Source: Pseudonocardia sediminis (GTDB taxonomy: Bacteria > Actinomycetota > Actinomycetes > Mycobacteriales > Pseudonocardiaceae). From it: 64,000 nt of DNA. Position numbers and translations under genes: made by a program. The first letter of the stretch is position 1. Every line of letters starts with the position of its first letter. The stretch is taken from NCBI RefSeq assembly GCF_004217185.1, contig NZ_SHKL01000001.1, positions 495,001-559,000 of the forward strand, read 5' to 3'. Positions 41,946-50,053 of this stretch are shown here, in pieces. The notes beneath the pieces were generated by a model. That model searched no databases. It was not told the origin of the DNA and saw only the letters and a list, made by a program, of their open reading frames with translations.

Positions 41946-41960
41946 TACCCCTCGGGGGTA
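41946..41960 (-). promoter_or_regulatory. candidate CsoR operator
   Basis: TACCCCTCGGGGGTA is a near-perfect dyad 38 nt upstream of csoR. It matches the TACCCC...GGGGTA form of known CsoR sites, so csoR-copZ is probably autoregulated by copper. Confidence 0.7.
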
Positions 41961-42182
41961 GGCGCGGCCGGAGCAGGCGGTGTTCGGACGGTGATCGAAT
42001 TCGGGTGCCCGTCACCCGGGAAGGGGCATGCGTCCGCATCCCACGGTAGGTAACGTCTTGGTCACGGCCACAGGCGGTGGCCGTGCGGCGGATGCGGTCC
42101 GAGAACGCGCGTCGCCCGGCAGTGTCGCCGGGTTCGAGCGGATCGAGGCGCAGATGCCCGGACGGCCTATCGGGGAGGCGTC

Positions 42183-42410
42183 ATGAGCGGGATCAGCAGC
42201 ACGAGGCGGAACGTGGACGACAAGGAGACCGGTTCGATCCCGGCCCCGCGGAGCGCGGCCGACGCGTTCCGGGTCTCCGACGAGCAGGTGGCGAACGCCC
42301 GTCTCGTGGTCGCGAAGAACGCCCAGAGCACCGAGGACCTCCGCGAGATGCTCGACATGCTCGGCCTGATCTCCTCCAGCCCGGACCAGCCGCCGCCCGT
42401 CTCCCGCTGA
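42183..42410 (+). CDS. small hypothetical protein
   Basis: 75 aa from ATG 42183 with GGGGAGG 5 nt upstream. Hydrophilic, with a predicted helical middle (SDEQVANARLVVAKNAQSTEDLREMLDML). The length, the ribosome binding site and the codon use look genuine; I do not recognise the family. Confidence 0.6.
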   Translation: MSGISSTRRNVDDKETGSIPAPRSAADAFRVSDEQVANARLVVAKNAQSTEDLREMLDMLGLISSSPDQPPPVSR

Positions 42411-42551
42411 GATCGACTCCCGTCTGCCGTCTGAGCAGCGACGACGACGCGTTGGAGGGGGCGGCTGCGGTCGCCCGCAGGGCCTGTCCTATGCTTTGCT
42501 GGCTCCCAACGGACAGCCGTTGGAGGCAGGGATCGCCTCCGGGTGGTCCAC

Positions 42552-42624
42552 GCCCCCATCGTCTAGCGGCCTAGGACTCCGCCCTTTCAAGGCGGCAGCG
42601 CGGGTTCGAATCCCGTTGGGGGTA
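42552..42624 (+). tRNA. tRNA-Glu (TTC)
   Basis: 73 nt cloverleaf: acceptor GCCCCCA/TGGGGGT, anticodon loop CTTTCAA with TTC, T-loop GGTTCGAATC. No encoded CCA, as usual in actinobacteria. Confidence 0.95.
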
Positions 42625-42648
42625 CGGTAGTAATAGCTTCACAAGCAA

Positions 42649-42722
42649 GGCCCAGTGGCGCAGTTGGTTAGCGCGTCGCCCTGTCACGGCGAAGGTCGCG
42701 GGTTCGAGTCCCGTCTGGGTCG
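42649..42722 (+). tRNA. tRNA-Asp (GTC)
   Basis: 74 nt cloverleaf: acceptor GGCCCAG/CTGGGTC, anticodon loop CTGTCAC with GTC, T-loop GGTTCGAGTC. 24 nt after tRNA-Glu. Confidence 0.95.
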
Positions 42723-42760
42723 CTCCACTCTCTGGTCACCCCGGTTCATCCGGGGGCCGG

Positions 42761-42834
42761 GGCCAGGTAGCTCAGTTGGTACGAGCGTCCGCCTGAAAAG
42801 CGGAAGGTCGGCGGTTCGACCCCGCCCCTGGCCA
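42761..42834 (+). tRNA. tRNA-Phe (GAA), integration target
   Basis: 74 nt cloverleaf: acceptor GGCCAGG/CCTGGCC, anticodon loop CTGAAAA with GAA, T-loop GGTTCGACCC. Its 3' half from 42793 is part of the attachment core duplicated at 53335, so the element restored an intact tRNA on insertion. Confidence 0.96.
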
Positions 42835-42837
42835 CAC
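42793..42837. other. attL core
   Basis: 45 bp identical to 53335-53379, covering the anticodon-loop, T-arm and acceptor 3' end of tRNA-Phe plus three bases. After one mismatch, looser similarity continues for about 25 bp (TTCT..CAGCGG.TTC.CCGCA). Confidence 0.93.
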
Positions 42838-42884
42838 GTTCTCACCAGCGGATTCCCCGCAACGCCTCACCGCGATCATGCGGT

Positions 42885-42908
42885 TTGACGGCAACGTTGA
42901 CGGCAACG
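42885..42908. repeat. left integrase arm-site pair, 2 x TTGACGGCAACG
   Basis: Two exact tandem copies of the 12-mer TTGACGGCAACG, 47 nt inside attL and just after the int stop. The same pair in the same orientation lies inside the other end (53229-53252). The arrangement fits arm-type binding sites of a lambda-like integrase. Confidence 0.65.
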
Positions 42909-42911
42909 CGT

Positions 42912-44159
42912 TCATCCGATCCTCCCGTCGAGCTTGCGCAGCGCGGCCCGCTTCTCGTCCAGCGAGGCGTGCGCGTAGATCCTCATCGTGACGCCGATGT
43001 CCGAGTGGCCGGCGATCTCGCGGACGATGTGCGGCGGGACGCCGAGGTCCAGCAGCAGCGTCACGCAGGTGTGGCGCAGGTCGTGGAACCGCGTGCTCTC
43101 GACGCCGAGCTTCTTCCGCAACGGGTACCAGGACCGGCGCAGGTTGTCCGGCTCCAGCGGCGTCCCGACGCGGCTCGGGAACACCAGGTCGTGGTCCGTC
43201 CAGTCGTCGCCGGCCTCCGAGGTCTCCCAGGCCTGGGCAGCACGGTGCTTGCGCAGCGTCTCCCAGCAACGACCGACCAGCGGCAGCGTGCGCTCCGACG
43301 CGGTCGTCTTGGCCGGGACGAAGCGCAGCTCGCCGTCCACCCGCTGGAGCGTCTGCACGATCTCCAGGTGGCCGCCGTCCAGATCCACGTCCGCCCAGCG
43401 CAGCCCGAGCAGCTCGGCGCGGCGCATCCCGAGGTAGAGCGTCAGCACGTAGAGCGCGTGGAGCCGGTCGCTCACGCTTGCCTCGATCATCTCGTGCGCC
43501 TGATCGGCCGTGATGCCCCGGTGGACCCGGTACTTCGGCGACGGCACCCGGACCAGCTTGGCCACGTTGCGCATCACCAGCTCCTCGCGCACCGCGTTCT
43601 GCAGCGCGTTGCGGAACACCGCGTGCACCTGCTGGAGCGTCCGTGCGGACGGGTAGCTCTCGCAGCACCTGCCGATCGCGCAGCAGCGCCGTCCCCTCTC
43701 CGGACGACCCGCGTCGATCTCCTCGGCACAGCAGCGGCACCGGTGCTGGACCCGCGTGAGCAGCAGGCGAATGTCCGCGGCCTGGAGCGCCGTCAGACGC
43801 TTCTTACCCAGCACCGGAACGACGTGCACCCGGGTGACGACCTCGTAGCCCTGGTGCGTCTTCGGCTTGCTGTTCGGCCGGACGACGTGCTCCAGCCAGT
43901 ACGCCAGGTACTCGGTCACGGTCCACGTCTTCGTCGGCATCGGCACGCCGTCTCGGGAGTGCTTCTGCAGCTCCGCGAGCTTGTCGACGACCTCCTTCCG
44001 CGTGCGGGCATAGACCCGCTTCCGGCGGACGGTGCCGTCGGTCATCAGCACGTAGCAGGCGCCCTCGTACCGGCCGTCACGACGCTTGTAGACCGTGCCC
44101 TCGCCGTTCCCGCGCTGCTTGCCCGTGCGCGGAGCCGGGAACAGCTCGTCGCCCGTCAT
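42912..44159 (-). CDS. int: tyrosine site-specific integrase
   Basis: 415 aa. An N-terminal arm-DNA-binding part (GNGEGTVYKRRDGRYEGACY), SAM-like core-binding domain, and catalytic domain with Arg in YLGMRRAELLGL (about 244), HDLRHT (about 357) and the terminal YAHAS tyrosine (about 394). A Cys-rich insert (CRCCAEE...RCCAIGRCC, about 138-165) lies in the core-binding region. It is encoded next to attL and overlaps xis by 4 nt, typical of AICEs that use tRNA genes. Confidence 0.96.
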   Translation of the reverse strand: MTGDELFPAPRTGKQRGNGEGTVYKRRDGRYEGACYVLMTDGTVRRKRVYARTRKEVVDKLAELQKHSRDGVPMPTKTWTVTEYLAYWLEHVVRPNSKPKTHQGYEVVTRVHVVPVLGKKRLTALQAADIRLLLTRVQHRCRCCAEEIDAGRPERGRRCCAIGRCCESYPSARTLQQVHAVFRNALQNAVREELVMRNVAKLVRVPSPKYRVHRGITADQAHEMIEASVSDRLHALYVLTLYLGMRRAELLGLRWADVDLDGGHLEIVQTLQRVDGELRFVPAKTTASERTLPLVGRCWETLRKHRAAQAWETSEAGDDWTDHDLVFPSRVGTPLEPDNLRRSWYPLRKKLGVESTRFHDLRHTCVTLLLDLGVPPHIVREIAGHSDIGVTMRIYAHASLDEKRAALRKLDGRIG

Positions 44160-44338
44160 GCCGCGTCCTCCTCACCCAGCGAGGCGACGAACTCTCGTAG
44201 CGCGTCCGCCGGTATCAACCGGGCCCGGCCGACCTTGTGCGAGCGGAGCTGCCGCGTGCGCATGAGGTCGTAGACGCGACTCGTGCTCATCCGCAGCACG
44301 TCGGCGGCCTCGCGCACCGTGAGCAGTAGAGGGTCCAT
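44156..44338 (-). CDS. xis: excisionase / MerR-like HTH protein
   Basis: 60 aa from ATG 44338, preceded by AAGGAG inside the end of the upstream gene. A winged-helix excisionase domain of the helix_turn_helix_17 type: LTVREAADVLRMSTSRVYDL followed by RTRQLRSHKVGRARLIPADAL. It overlaps int by 4 nt and would steer the integrase toward excision. Confidence 0.92.
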   Translation of the reverse strand: MDPLLLTVREAADVLRMSTSRVYDLMRTRQLRSHKVGRARLIPADALREFVASLGEEDAA

Positions 44339-44339
44339 G

Positions 44340-45581
44340 TCAGGGCTCCTTCCGTGCGGTCGTGGCGATGCGGTCGCAGTACTCGGCGTACTCGCCGAGG
44401 TAGGGCACCCGGGCTCGGGCGAGCTCGTGGCCGGGTGCGGAGACGACGGCGATGCCGGGCTCGGCCGTGCCATGTCGTTCGCCCAGCTCGCGGGCAGTAG
44501 GGCCGTGCAGCATTTCGAGCGAGTCGCCCGGCACCCGGAACGAGAGCCGCAGCGCGTACTGATCGCGGGCAAACCCGCCGCCGAGCGCTTCGGCCTCCGC
44601 GCGTTGCGCGAGGGTGACGACGCGGAACGCGACCTTCCGGCCCTCCGAGAGCAGCCGCAGGTTCGCCGACTTGATCCGGTCGATCACGGCCCGCTCACCC
44701 CGCGCCGGCTTGGACAGCGCACCGGCCGCCCGCAGCAGCCCAGGGAACTCCTCGAGCACGACGACGAACAGCGGCATCGACGGGCTCGGCTCGAGCTTGT
44801 CCACCCGCTCCGGTAGCGCGGCCAGCCGTTCGTCCATCAGCGCGACGAGCCGCTCCAGCAGGAGCGCGTGACCCTCGATGTCGGCAGTCCCGGCCATCTG
44901 CCACGGCCGGTGAACCGTGCCGTCGAACGGTCGGCCGAGCAGAAGGCCCGTGATGTCCGAACCGGCGATCCGCACGTCGTCCGCGCCCGCGAGCTGGGAC
45001 AGCAGGCCGTACGCGAACTGCGACTTCCCGGAGCCGTTCTGCCCCTGCAACGCGACGTGCGCCGCGCCGGCGAACGCGTGGTGCAGCTCCTGGCCGTGCT
45101 CGTCGACCCCGAGCAGCACCCGCTCGCGGCACGTCCGCACAGAGATCCGGTCGAGCCCGAACTGCTCGTCCAGCGGGTCCGCCGCAAGCAGCTCGATCCG
45201 CACCCACCGGCCCGCGTACGGAACCACCCGCAGCCGCTCGAAACACATGCTGTGCGCGAGCCGGTCACCGACGCGCGTGATGTCCTGCGGCTCCTGGCCT
45301 GGGATCAGCTCGACCAGGAACGACGTCGGCGGGCCGAGCACGATCCGGCCGATCTTCGGCGTCCGCACCGTCATGCCGGTCGCCGTGTCGACCATCCGGC
45401 ACGCGCCGACGCCCTCGCACGCGTCCCGCCAGACGTAGCGCAGGTGCTCGGCAAACACAAGGCACTCGCGCTCGTGCTCCCGACGGGCCCGCCGCGCAGT
45501 CCAGGACCTCCACAGCCGGGCGAACCAGCCGTCGGCGGTCACCGCCGCATCCCTGGGACGGAGGAGTGTCACGGCCGTCAT
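44340..45581 (-). CDS. FtsK/SpoIIIE-type DNA translocase (Tra-like)
   Basis: 413 aa. Walker A GQNGSGKSQ (about 178-186), Walker B-like LFVVVLEEFPGLL (about 268-280), and ASGDTL-like late motifs of the FtsK/SpoIIIE domain. In pSAM2-type elements the homologous TraSA moves double-stranded plasmid DNA between mycelia. No strong membrane helix is seen at the N-terminus. It overlaps both neighbours, forming a tra-xis-int operon. Confidence 0.87.
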   Translation of the reverse strand: MTAVTLLRPRDAAVTADGWFARLWRSWTARRARREHERECLVFAEHLRYVWRDACEGVGACRMVDTATGMTVRTPKIGRIVLGPPTSFLVELIPGQEPQDITRVGDRLAHSMCFERLRVVPYAGRWVRIELLAADPLDEQFGLDRISVRTCRERVLLGVDEHGQELHHAFAGAAHVALQGQNGSGKSQFAYGLLSQLAGADDVRIAGSDITGLLLGRPFDGTVHRPWQMAGTADIEGHALLLERLVALMDERLAALPERVDKLEPSPSMPLFVVVLEEFPGLLRAAGALSKPARGERAVIDRIKSANLRLLSEGRKVAFRVVTLAQRAEAEALGGGFARDQYALRLSFRVPGDSLEMLHGPTARELGERHGTAEPGIAVVSAPGHELARARVPYLGEYAEYCDRIATTARKEP

Positions 45582-45748
45582 GACGCACTCCCGGCCGAGC
45601 GCGGAATCGGAAGTAGCGCAGGCGACAGCGCCGCCATGAACGCCCAGTCACCGCACTCCGGGCACTCCCCGGTCTCGGGTGGGTACTCCGTCTCGCAGGA
45701 CCGGCAGAGGAACACGACGGCATCCGCGTCGTCGATCGTGGAGGCCAT
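45578..45748 (-). CDS. small zinc-ribbon protein
   Basis: 56 aa from ATG 45748 with GGAGG upstream. Two CxxC knuckles (CRSC and CPEC, 13 residues apart) form a likely zinc ribbon. It overlaps the translocase start by 4 nt and the upstream gene by one base pair or so. Function unknown; a common small gene in AICE operons. Confidence 0.72.
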   Translation of the reverse strand: MASTIDDADAVVFLCRSCETEYPPETGECPECGDWAFMAALSPALLPIPRSAGSAS

Positions 45749-46134
45749 CAGCTCGCCTCCGCCGACTTGCCGCGCGGAGCGGTCGCTGCCAGCGAACGGA
45801 CCTCCTGGCAGCGGTACCAGACCTGCGCACCGACGACCTGGCCCTCGCGGTTCTTCTTGTCCATCACGCCGATCTCGAAGCCGACGAGCTGCACTGGCTC
45901 CGCCGGCCCGAGGTCCGGGCCCGGCCAGCTCGGCGAGGTCATGCCGACCTTGATGATCTCGTTGGTGGAGCGCCCGAACTGGCGGAAGCTCGCGACGAGC
46001 TGCACCTCCCACTTCGGAACGCCGTCCTTGGTCGTCTCCTGGTCGTCGGAGCCGAAGCGGGTCTTCGGCTCACTGGACAGCCACAACACGCGCTCGAACG
46101 TGGCTGCCTGGTCGATGGCGTAGATCTGAGGCAC
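45748..46134 (-). CDS. conserved AICE operon protein, unknown function
   Basis: 128 aa from GTG 46134; the frame opens at 46170 but GTG 46134 is better placed. It starts PQIYAIDQAATFERVLWLSS and contains a beta-rich core. First gene of the xis/int-direction operon, downstream of a candidate GntR operator. Not assignable to a function from sequence. Confidence 0.7.
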   Translation of the reverse strand: MPQIYAIDQAATFERVLWLSSEPKTRFGSDDQETTKDGVPKWEVQLVASFRQFGRSTNEIIKVGMTSPSWPGPDLGPAEPVQLVGFEIGVMDKKNREGQVVGAQVWYRCQEVRSLAATAPRGKSAEAS

Positions 46135-46160
46135 TGGTCTCACCTGTCTCCGTCGAAGTC

Positions 46161-46205
46161 CTCTAGACAAGTTGAACGGTAGCAGATGATAGCTAGACGG
46201 CTAGA
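46161..46205 (-). promoter_or_regulatory. candidate HutC/GntR operator of the tra-int operon
   Basis: CTCTAGACAAG at 46161-46171 resembles GTCTAGAC-centred sites of HutC-type GntR regulators, and the related half GCTAGACGGCTAGAGG lies at 46190-46205. The spot is between the operon's first gene (start 46134) and gntR, where its promoter should be. The reverse complement of the same 11-mer recurs at 47472-47482. Confidence 0.45.
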
Positions 46206-46247
46206 GGAGTTGCCGTCGTTGTGCGACGACCACCCGATCAGCGCAGC

Positions 46248-47024
46248 TCAGCGGGCAGGAACCTCGTACTCCAGGACATACGCCGGGGCGGCTTTGAGGG
46301 TGTCGCAGACTTCGACCGGCCGACCGGCCGTGTCGTACGCGGTGCGGACCAGGACGATCACCGGCACGCCGTCGGTGAGCTGAAGCCGGCGCCGCTCGTC
46401 AGCCGTCGGCATCCGCGCCGTGACCTCCTCGGTGAAGTGGTCCAGTTCGTGGCCCAGCTCCTCCAGACGGGCGTAGATGCCGCCCGGGCCGCTGTCGTCG
46501 TCGACGATGGGGGAGCCAGCTGCGATCGATGCCGGGACGTACGACACTGCCGTTTCGACCGGGTGCTCGTCGGCCAGGTAGCGGCGGGATCGGATGACCA
46601 CGTCCTCACCGTCACCGAGGCGCAGACGGTCGCGGATCTCGTCGGCCGGTGCGGCCGTCGAGACCTCCAGCTGGTCGACGCGCGGGGTGAAGCCGGTCTT
46701 CTCGGCTTCGACGCCGAACGCAGCAAGGCCGGCCTCCCGGTGACGGCGGGCGAACCGCTCAGACGCGAGCCTGCGCACCTGGACCGGCTGGCGTACGAAG
46801 ACGCCCCGGCCCTGCTCGGCGACGACCCGGCCCTCGGAACGGAGTTCTTGGATCGCCTGCCGGGCCGTCATACGGGCGACCTCATAGTGCTCCATCAGCC
46901 GTGCCTCGGACGGCAGCTTGTCGCCGGCCAGCAGATCGCCGCGGTCGATCGACGCGCGTAGGTGATCCGCGATCTGACGGTACGGCGCGCGATCGTCCGA
47001 TCGGTCGAGGAACCCGAGCTGCAC
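46248..47024 (-). CDS. GntR-family (HutC/UTRA) regulator, KorSA-like
   Basis: 258 aa from GTG 47024 with GGAGGAG upstream. N-terminal winged helix (PYRQIADHLRASIDRGDLLAGDKLPSE, ending GRGVFVRQ) and C-terminal UTRA ligand domain (about 90-250). Such regulators repress transfer genes in AICEs (KorSA of pSAM2). It is divergent from the NUDIX gene. Confidence 0.88.
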   Translation of the reverse strand: MQLGFLDRSDDRAPYRQIADHLRASIDRGDLLAGDKLPSEARLMEHYEVARMTARQAIQELRSEGRVVAEQGRGVFVRQPVQVRRLASERFARRHREAGLAAFGVEAEKTGFTPRVDQLEVSTAAPADEIRDRLRLGDGEDVVIRSRRYLADEHPVETAVSYVPASIAAGSPIVDDDSGPGGIYARLEELGHELDHFTEEVTARMPTADERRRLQLTDGVPVIVLVRTAYDTAGRPVEVCDTLKAAPAYVLEYEVPAR

Positions 47025-47100
47025 AACTCCTCCAGACGACTGGACCTCTACGCTGGTTCACTGACGTTACCGAACGCTCGTGGACGAGGAGACTCCAGCG

Positions 47101-47532
47101 ATGGCCGACACACCGAAGCACTCCGTGAGTGTCGCTGGCATCGTCGTCGACGAGGACGATCGCGTGCTTGTCATTCAGCGGCGCGACAACGCGCACTGGG
47201 AGCCGCCCGGCGGAATCCTCGAACTTGACGAGTCGCCTGAAGACGGCGTCTGTCGAGAGGTCTTCGAGGAGACCGGGGTCTCCGTCGCTGTCGAAGAATT
47301 GAGTGGCGTCTATAAGAATATGACTCGCGGAATTATTGCACTTGTGTTTCGTTGCCGACGTGTCTCCGGCGAGCCGACGGTAAGCGATGAGTCACGAGCG
47401 GTAGCATGGCGTTCGATCGGGGAGATAGTTGACGACATGGACCCGGCCTTCGCCATCCGGGTCCAAGATGCCTTGTCTAGAGAGGTTTACGTTCGATGTC
47501 ATGACGGCGTAGAACTTGTCGGATCGGACTAG
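47101..47532 (+). CDS. NUDIX hydrolase
   Basis: 143 aa from ATG 47101 with GAGGAG upstream. A complete Nudix box, GGILELDESPEDG-VCREVFEETGV (about 41-64). AICEs often carry a NUDIX gene near the activator of replication; the substrate is unknown. G+C drops sharply in the second half, and its 3' end overlaps the convergent ABC ATPase stop by 4 nt. This makes it the boundary of the low-GC cargo. Confidence 0.9.
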   Translation: MADTPKHSVSVAGIVVDEDDRVLVIQRRDNAHWEPPGGILELDESPEDGVCREVFEETGVSVAVEELSGVYKNMTRGIIALVFRCRRVSGEPTVSDESRAVAWRSIGEIVDDMDPAFAIRVQDALSREVYVRCHDGVELVGSD

Positions 47533-49490
47533 CGGTCTCGCCGATCTTTTTCCTCGCGAGCCACTATGCTCTCAAGCGTCTCGACGCTCGCAGGCCCAGG
47601 ATGAGAAATCGTTGGGATCGAAGGGTTGTCGTAGTCGAAACTAAACTCTTGCCATCGCGGGGCACGGTCACCGCTGATATTATTGTCGGCCACAATAATT
47701 TGAGCAGTATCTCTATAAACCTCCGCGATAGTATCCAACTGGCGGTATAGGTTAACCGCGAGCTCCTCGCCGGCGCCGATCGACTTACGCGGACTGTCCA
47801 GGATAAGGAATGATGGATGTGAGACCTCAGTTTCACGCAAAGTAGTCGCTAGTAACGTTACCCAGTAGGCAACGATTAGGGCCGTTCGAATTCCGCCCGT
47901 GCTAATGGAGTCGAATGGCTTACCGTCAACAACGGGCAGGTAGTTTCGATCGTTGATCCATGCCTCGCGCACACTGGGAATCCCCAGAGCTAGGACCATT
48001 CTTTGATAATCGTCGCTCAATTCAGCCAGGAACGTGTCTCGACGTTGTGCCAGTGTTTCCACAAGTCGAGCAATGTTCGCCTCGATAGCTAGTCGATTTT
48101 CCTCTGCTTGCGAGGTCCTAGCTTCGACATCGCGAAAGCTGTCCCACACTCGAAAAGCTTCGTTGAGAGCTGCAAGACGGGTCTCTGCTCTTGCGATTTC
48201 GGAGCTCGCATCGGCAAACGCTTGAAGCCTCGGGCTTATAAGTTCTCTCGTTCGTTCGTCGACCTCTCGTGACAATTTGTCAACCCGTAGGGCGAGCGCT
48301 CGAACCTGTTCTTCGACCTCTGCCCGTTCAGTCCTCGCCGACTCCAACAGGTGGAGTGTCTCATTGGTCTGTGACTCCAGCTGTCGCAGCTCGTAAGAGT
48401 CAGGGTTGTTTCCGACATTGTCAGGAGAGCTCGTAGATGGCAGATCGTCTTGCACACAAACGGGGCAGGCGCCCGGTGGGACCTCTCGATTCCTGAGGGA
48501 CTGGCTGCATCGAGGGCACACGACAAACTCGATGTCAGCGAGTCGACTAGTAGCGTCGCGAAGTCGATTAAGCCTCTTGGCGTCCTGGCGGAGCCCGGCG
48601 AGGAGCGATTCTCGGCTCTCGATCGACTCGTTAATGTGTCGAAGATGCTCATTGGCCTCGTCAAGCCGAGCACGTCGAGATATAAGGAGGTCACGGGCCA
48701 GGTCCGTTTCCATATCTTCAGGATCGACTTCGGCGCGTAGTCTTGCCAATATGGCCTGATGGTCTCTGAGGCTCTGACGGAGATCTCGCTCTTCACGCTC
48801 TGTTTCTTCGGCGGTCCCCATACGTGCATTGGCGAGGAACTCGGATATTCGTTCCTCATCATGAACTGCCGAGCGCAGTTCCTGATTTGCTAGCTGTGCT
48901 TGCTCCCTTAGCCTGAGCAGTTCAGGGTCGGTCAAGCCGAATAGCAGCTCAAACGTGGTACGACGTTTTGGTTCACGGTAGGGCTCCGAGTGGTGTGCGA
49001 TGCTACGGTCGATCTCAGGCTGATCGACATAGAGCTGATTGTAAACGTCGTTGAATGTTATTGGTGACGGCGTGCTCGTTGCTGAACGACGCTGCGACGA
49101 TGCTCGAACATCTGTCGGCAACCCCAGGTATTTCATGATAAACGAGCTGATAGATGTTTCGCGCTTTGATACGTCGGTTGAGTACGAGCCCACGTAGTCT
49201 AATGTCAATAGGTCGTGAACTTGAACTGAGTCACCGGAGGGAAGTTTTCGCGCAAGACTGAATCGTTCACTCTCTAGTGTTACGCTTAGCTCGACTCCGC
49301 TGACGTTTTGCTGTGCCACAGGGCTAAGGAGCGCTTTCCCGCCAAGTCCAAACTTGATCAGTTCGAGTAGGGTGCTCTTGCCGGTTCCTACCGGTCCTGT
49401 GAATACGGTTAGCGGGCCCGCGAAATCGTAGCTAACGTCGCCCCTCGAAGTCTCAAGCCGTATCCGGTCAATTCTAAATTGGGTTCCCAC
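47529..49490 (-). CDS. SMC/Rad50-like ABC ATPase, putative ABC-3C ATPase
   Basis: 653 aa. N-terminal ABC half with Walker A GPVGTGKS (32-39). Two coiled-coil arms meet at a zinc-hook-like CPRC...CPVC turn (about 325-345). The C-terminal half has a signature STGGIRTAL (about 530) and Walker B LILDSPRKSIG (about 563), where Ser and Pro-Arg-Lys replace the usual Glu context; this DSP form is typical of conflict-system ABC proteins. Its start overlaps the stop of the middle gene by one base. With its two partners it forms the ABC-three-component arrangement. Codon use is far less GC-biased than in neighbours. Confidence 0.82.
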   Translation of the reverse strand: MGTQFRIDRIRLETSRGDVSYDFAGPLTVFTGPVGTGKSTLLELIKFGLGGKALLSPVAQQNVSGVELSVTLESERFSLARKLPSGDSVQVHDLLTLDYVGSYSTDVSKRETSISSFIMKYLGLPTDVRASSQRRSATSTPSPITFNDVYNQLYVDQPEIDRSIAHHSEPYREPKRRTTFELLFGLTDPELLRLREQAQLANQELRSAVHDEERISEFLANARMGTAEETEREERDLRQSLRDHQAILARLRAEVDPEDMETDLARDLLISRRARLDEANEHLRHINESIESRESLLAGLRQDAKRLNRLRDATSRLADIEFVVCPRCSQSLRNREVPPGACPVCVQDDLPSTSSPDNVGNNPDSYELRQLESQTNETLHLLESARTERAEVEEQVRALALRVDKLSREVDERTRELISPRLQAFADASSEIARAETRLAALNEAFRVWDSFRDVEARTSQAEENRLAIEANIARLVETLAQRRDTFLAELSDDYQRMVLALGIPSVREAWINDRNYLPVVDGKPFDSISTGGIRTALIVAYWVTLLATTLRETEVSHPSFLILDSPRKSIGAGEELAVNLYRQLDTIAEVYRDTAQIIVADNNISGDRAPRWQEFSFDYDNPSIPTISHPGPASVETLESIVAREEKDRRDR

Positions 49491-50053
49491 TAGATCACCT
49501 CACGTTGGCGAAGTTGTACTACCTCTGGGAGGCGTTCGTAAACTGCCTCTTTGAGCTGATTTCCGCTCCAAGTGCCAACGTGTTCAGCAACAGCTTCGCA
49601 GCGCGCCGCGATGTCGGACCAGGCACTGCTCTGTGCCAGGTCGGTGACCAAACGCCGTCCGGCCGGGGTGATCCGTAGCGCGACACTTCCTCTACGGCCA
49701 CGTGTATACGCCGCTAGTCCCCGGCCGACAAGTGCGCCAATGATAGGATAATAGCGATCGTCCCACGGCCCATATTTATACCTGATCATAGGAGCTTCAA
49801 CCTCGCGACGATCGTCGTCGGTCGCTCTGAGTCGTGGATCGTTGGCTGCATCCGGGATGACCCTTTGAGCTAGAACAGGGTACCGGACAAGGAAGTCGAG
49901 TTTAGCTAGTTTTGTAAGGCCATCGAGTTTTCGACCGGTGCCCGATGTTTGACAGATAGCTTCCAGCATAAGGAGGACCCGAGATTGGTGGTAGGCGAGA
50001 TCGTCACGCAGAAGTCTCCGGCGTAGAGCTTCGTCCTCCGAGAGATCGCTCAT
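49490..50053 (-). CDS. putative ABC-3C middle component
   Basis: 187 aa. Helical start, the LDGLTKLAKLDFLVRYP segment characteristic of middle-component families, and a winged-helix-like part ending in IRYKYGPWDDRYYPI then ARG-rich strands. Its position and size, between a nuclease-like gene and an SMC-like ATPase with 1-4 nt overlaps, support the role. It probably links the ATPase to the effector. Confidence 0.68.
   Translation of the reverse strand: MSDLSEDEALRRRLLRDDLAYHQSRVLLMLEAICQTSGTGRKLDGLTKLAKLDFLVRYPVLAQRVIPDAANDPRLRATDDDRREVEAPMIRYKYGPWDDRYYPIIGALVGRGLAAYTRGRRGSVALRITPAGRRLVTDLAQSSAWSDIAARCEAVAEHVGTWSGNQLKEAVYERLPEVVQLRQREVI

Noticed and set aside
42885-42908. Iterons of a plasmid replicon
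   Set aside because: Only two copies per end, and they flank the att cores rather than the rep gene start. The initiator is of the HUH rolling-circle type, which does not use iterons.
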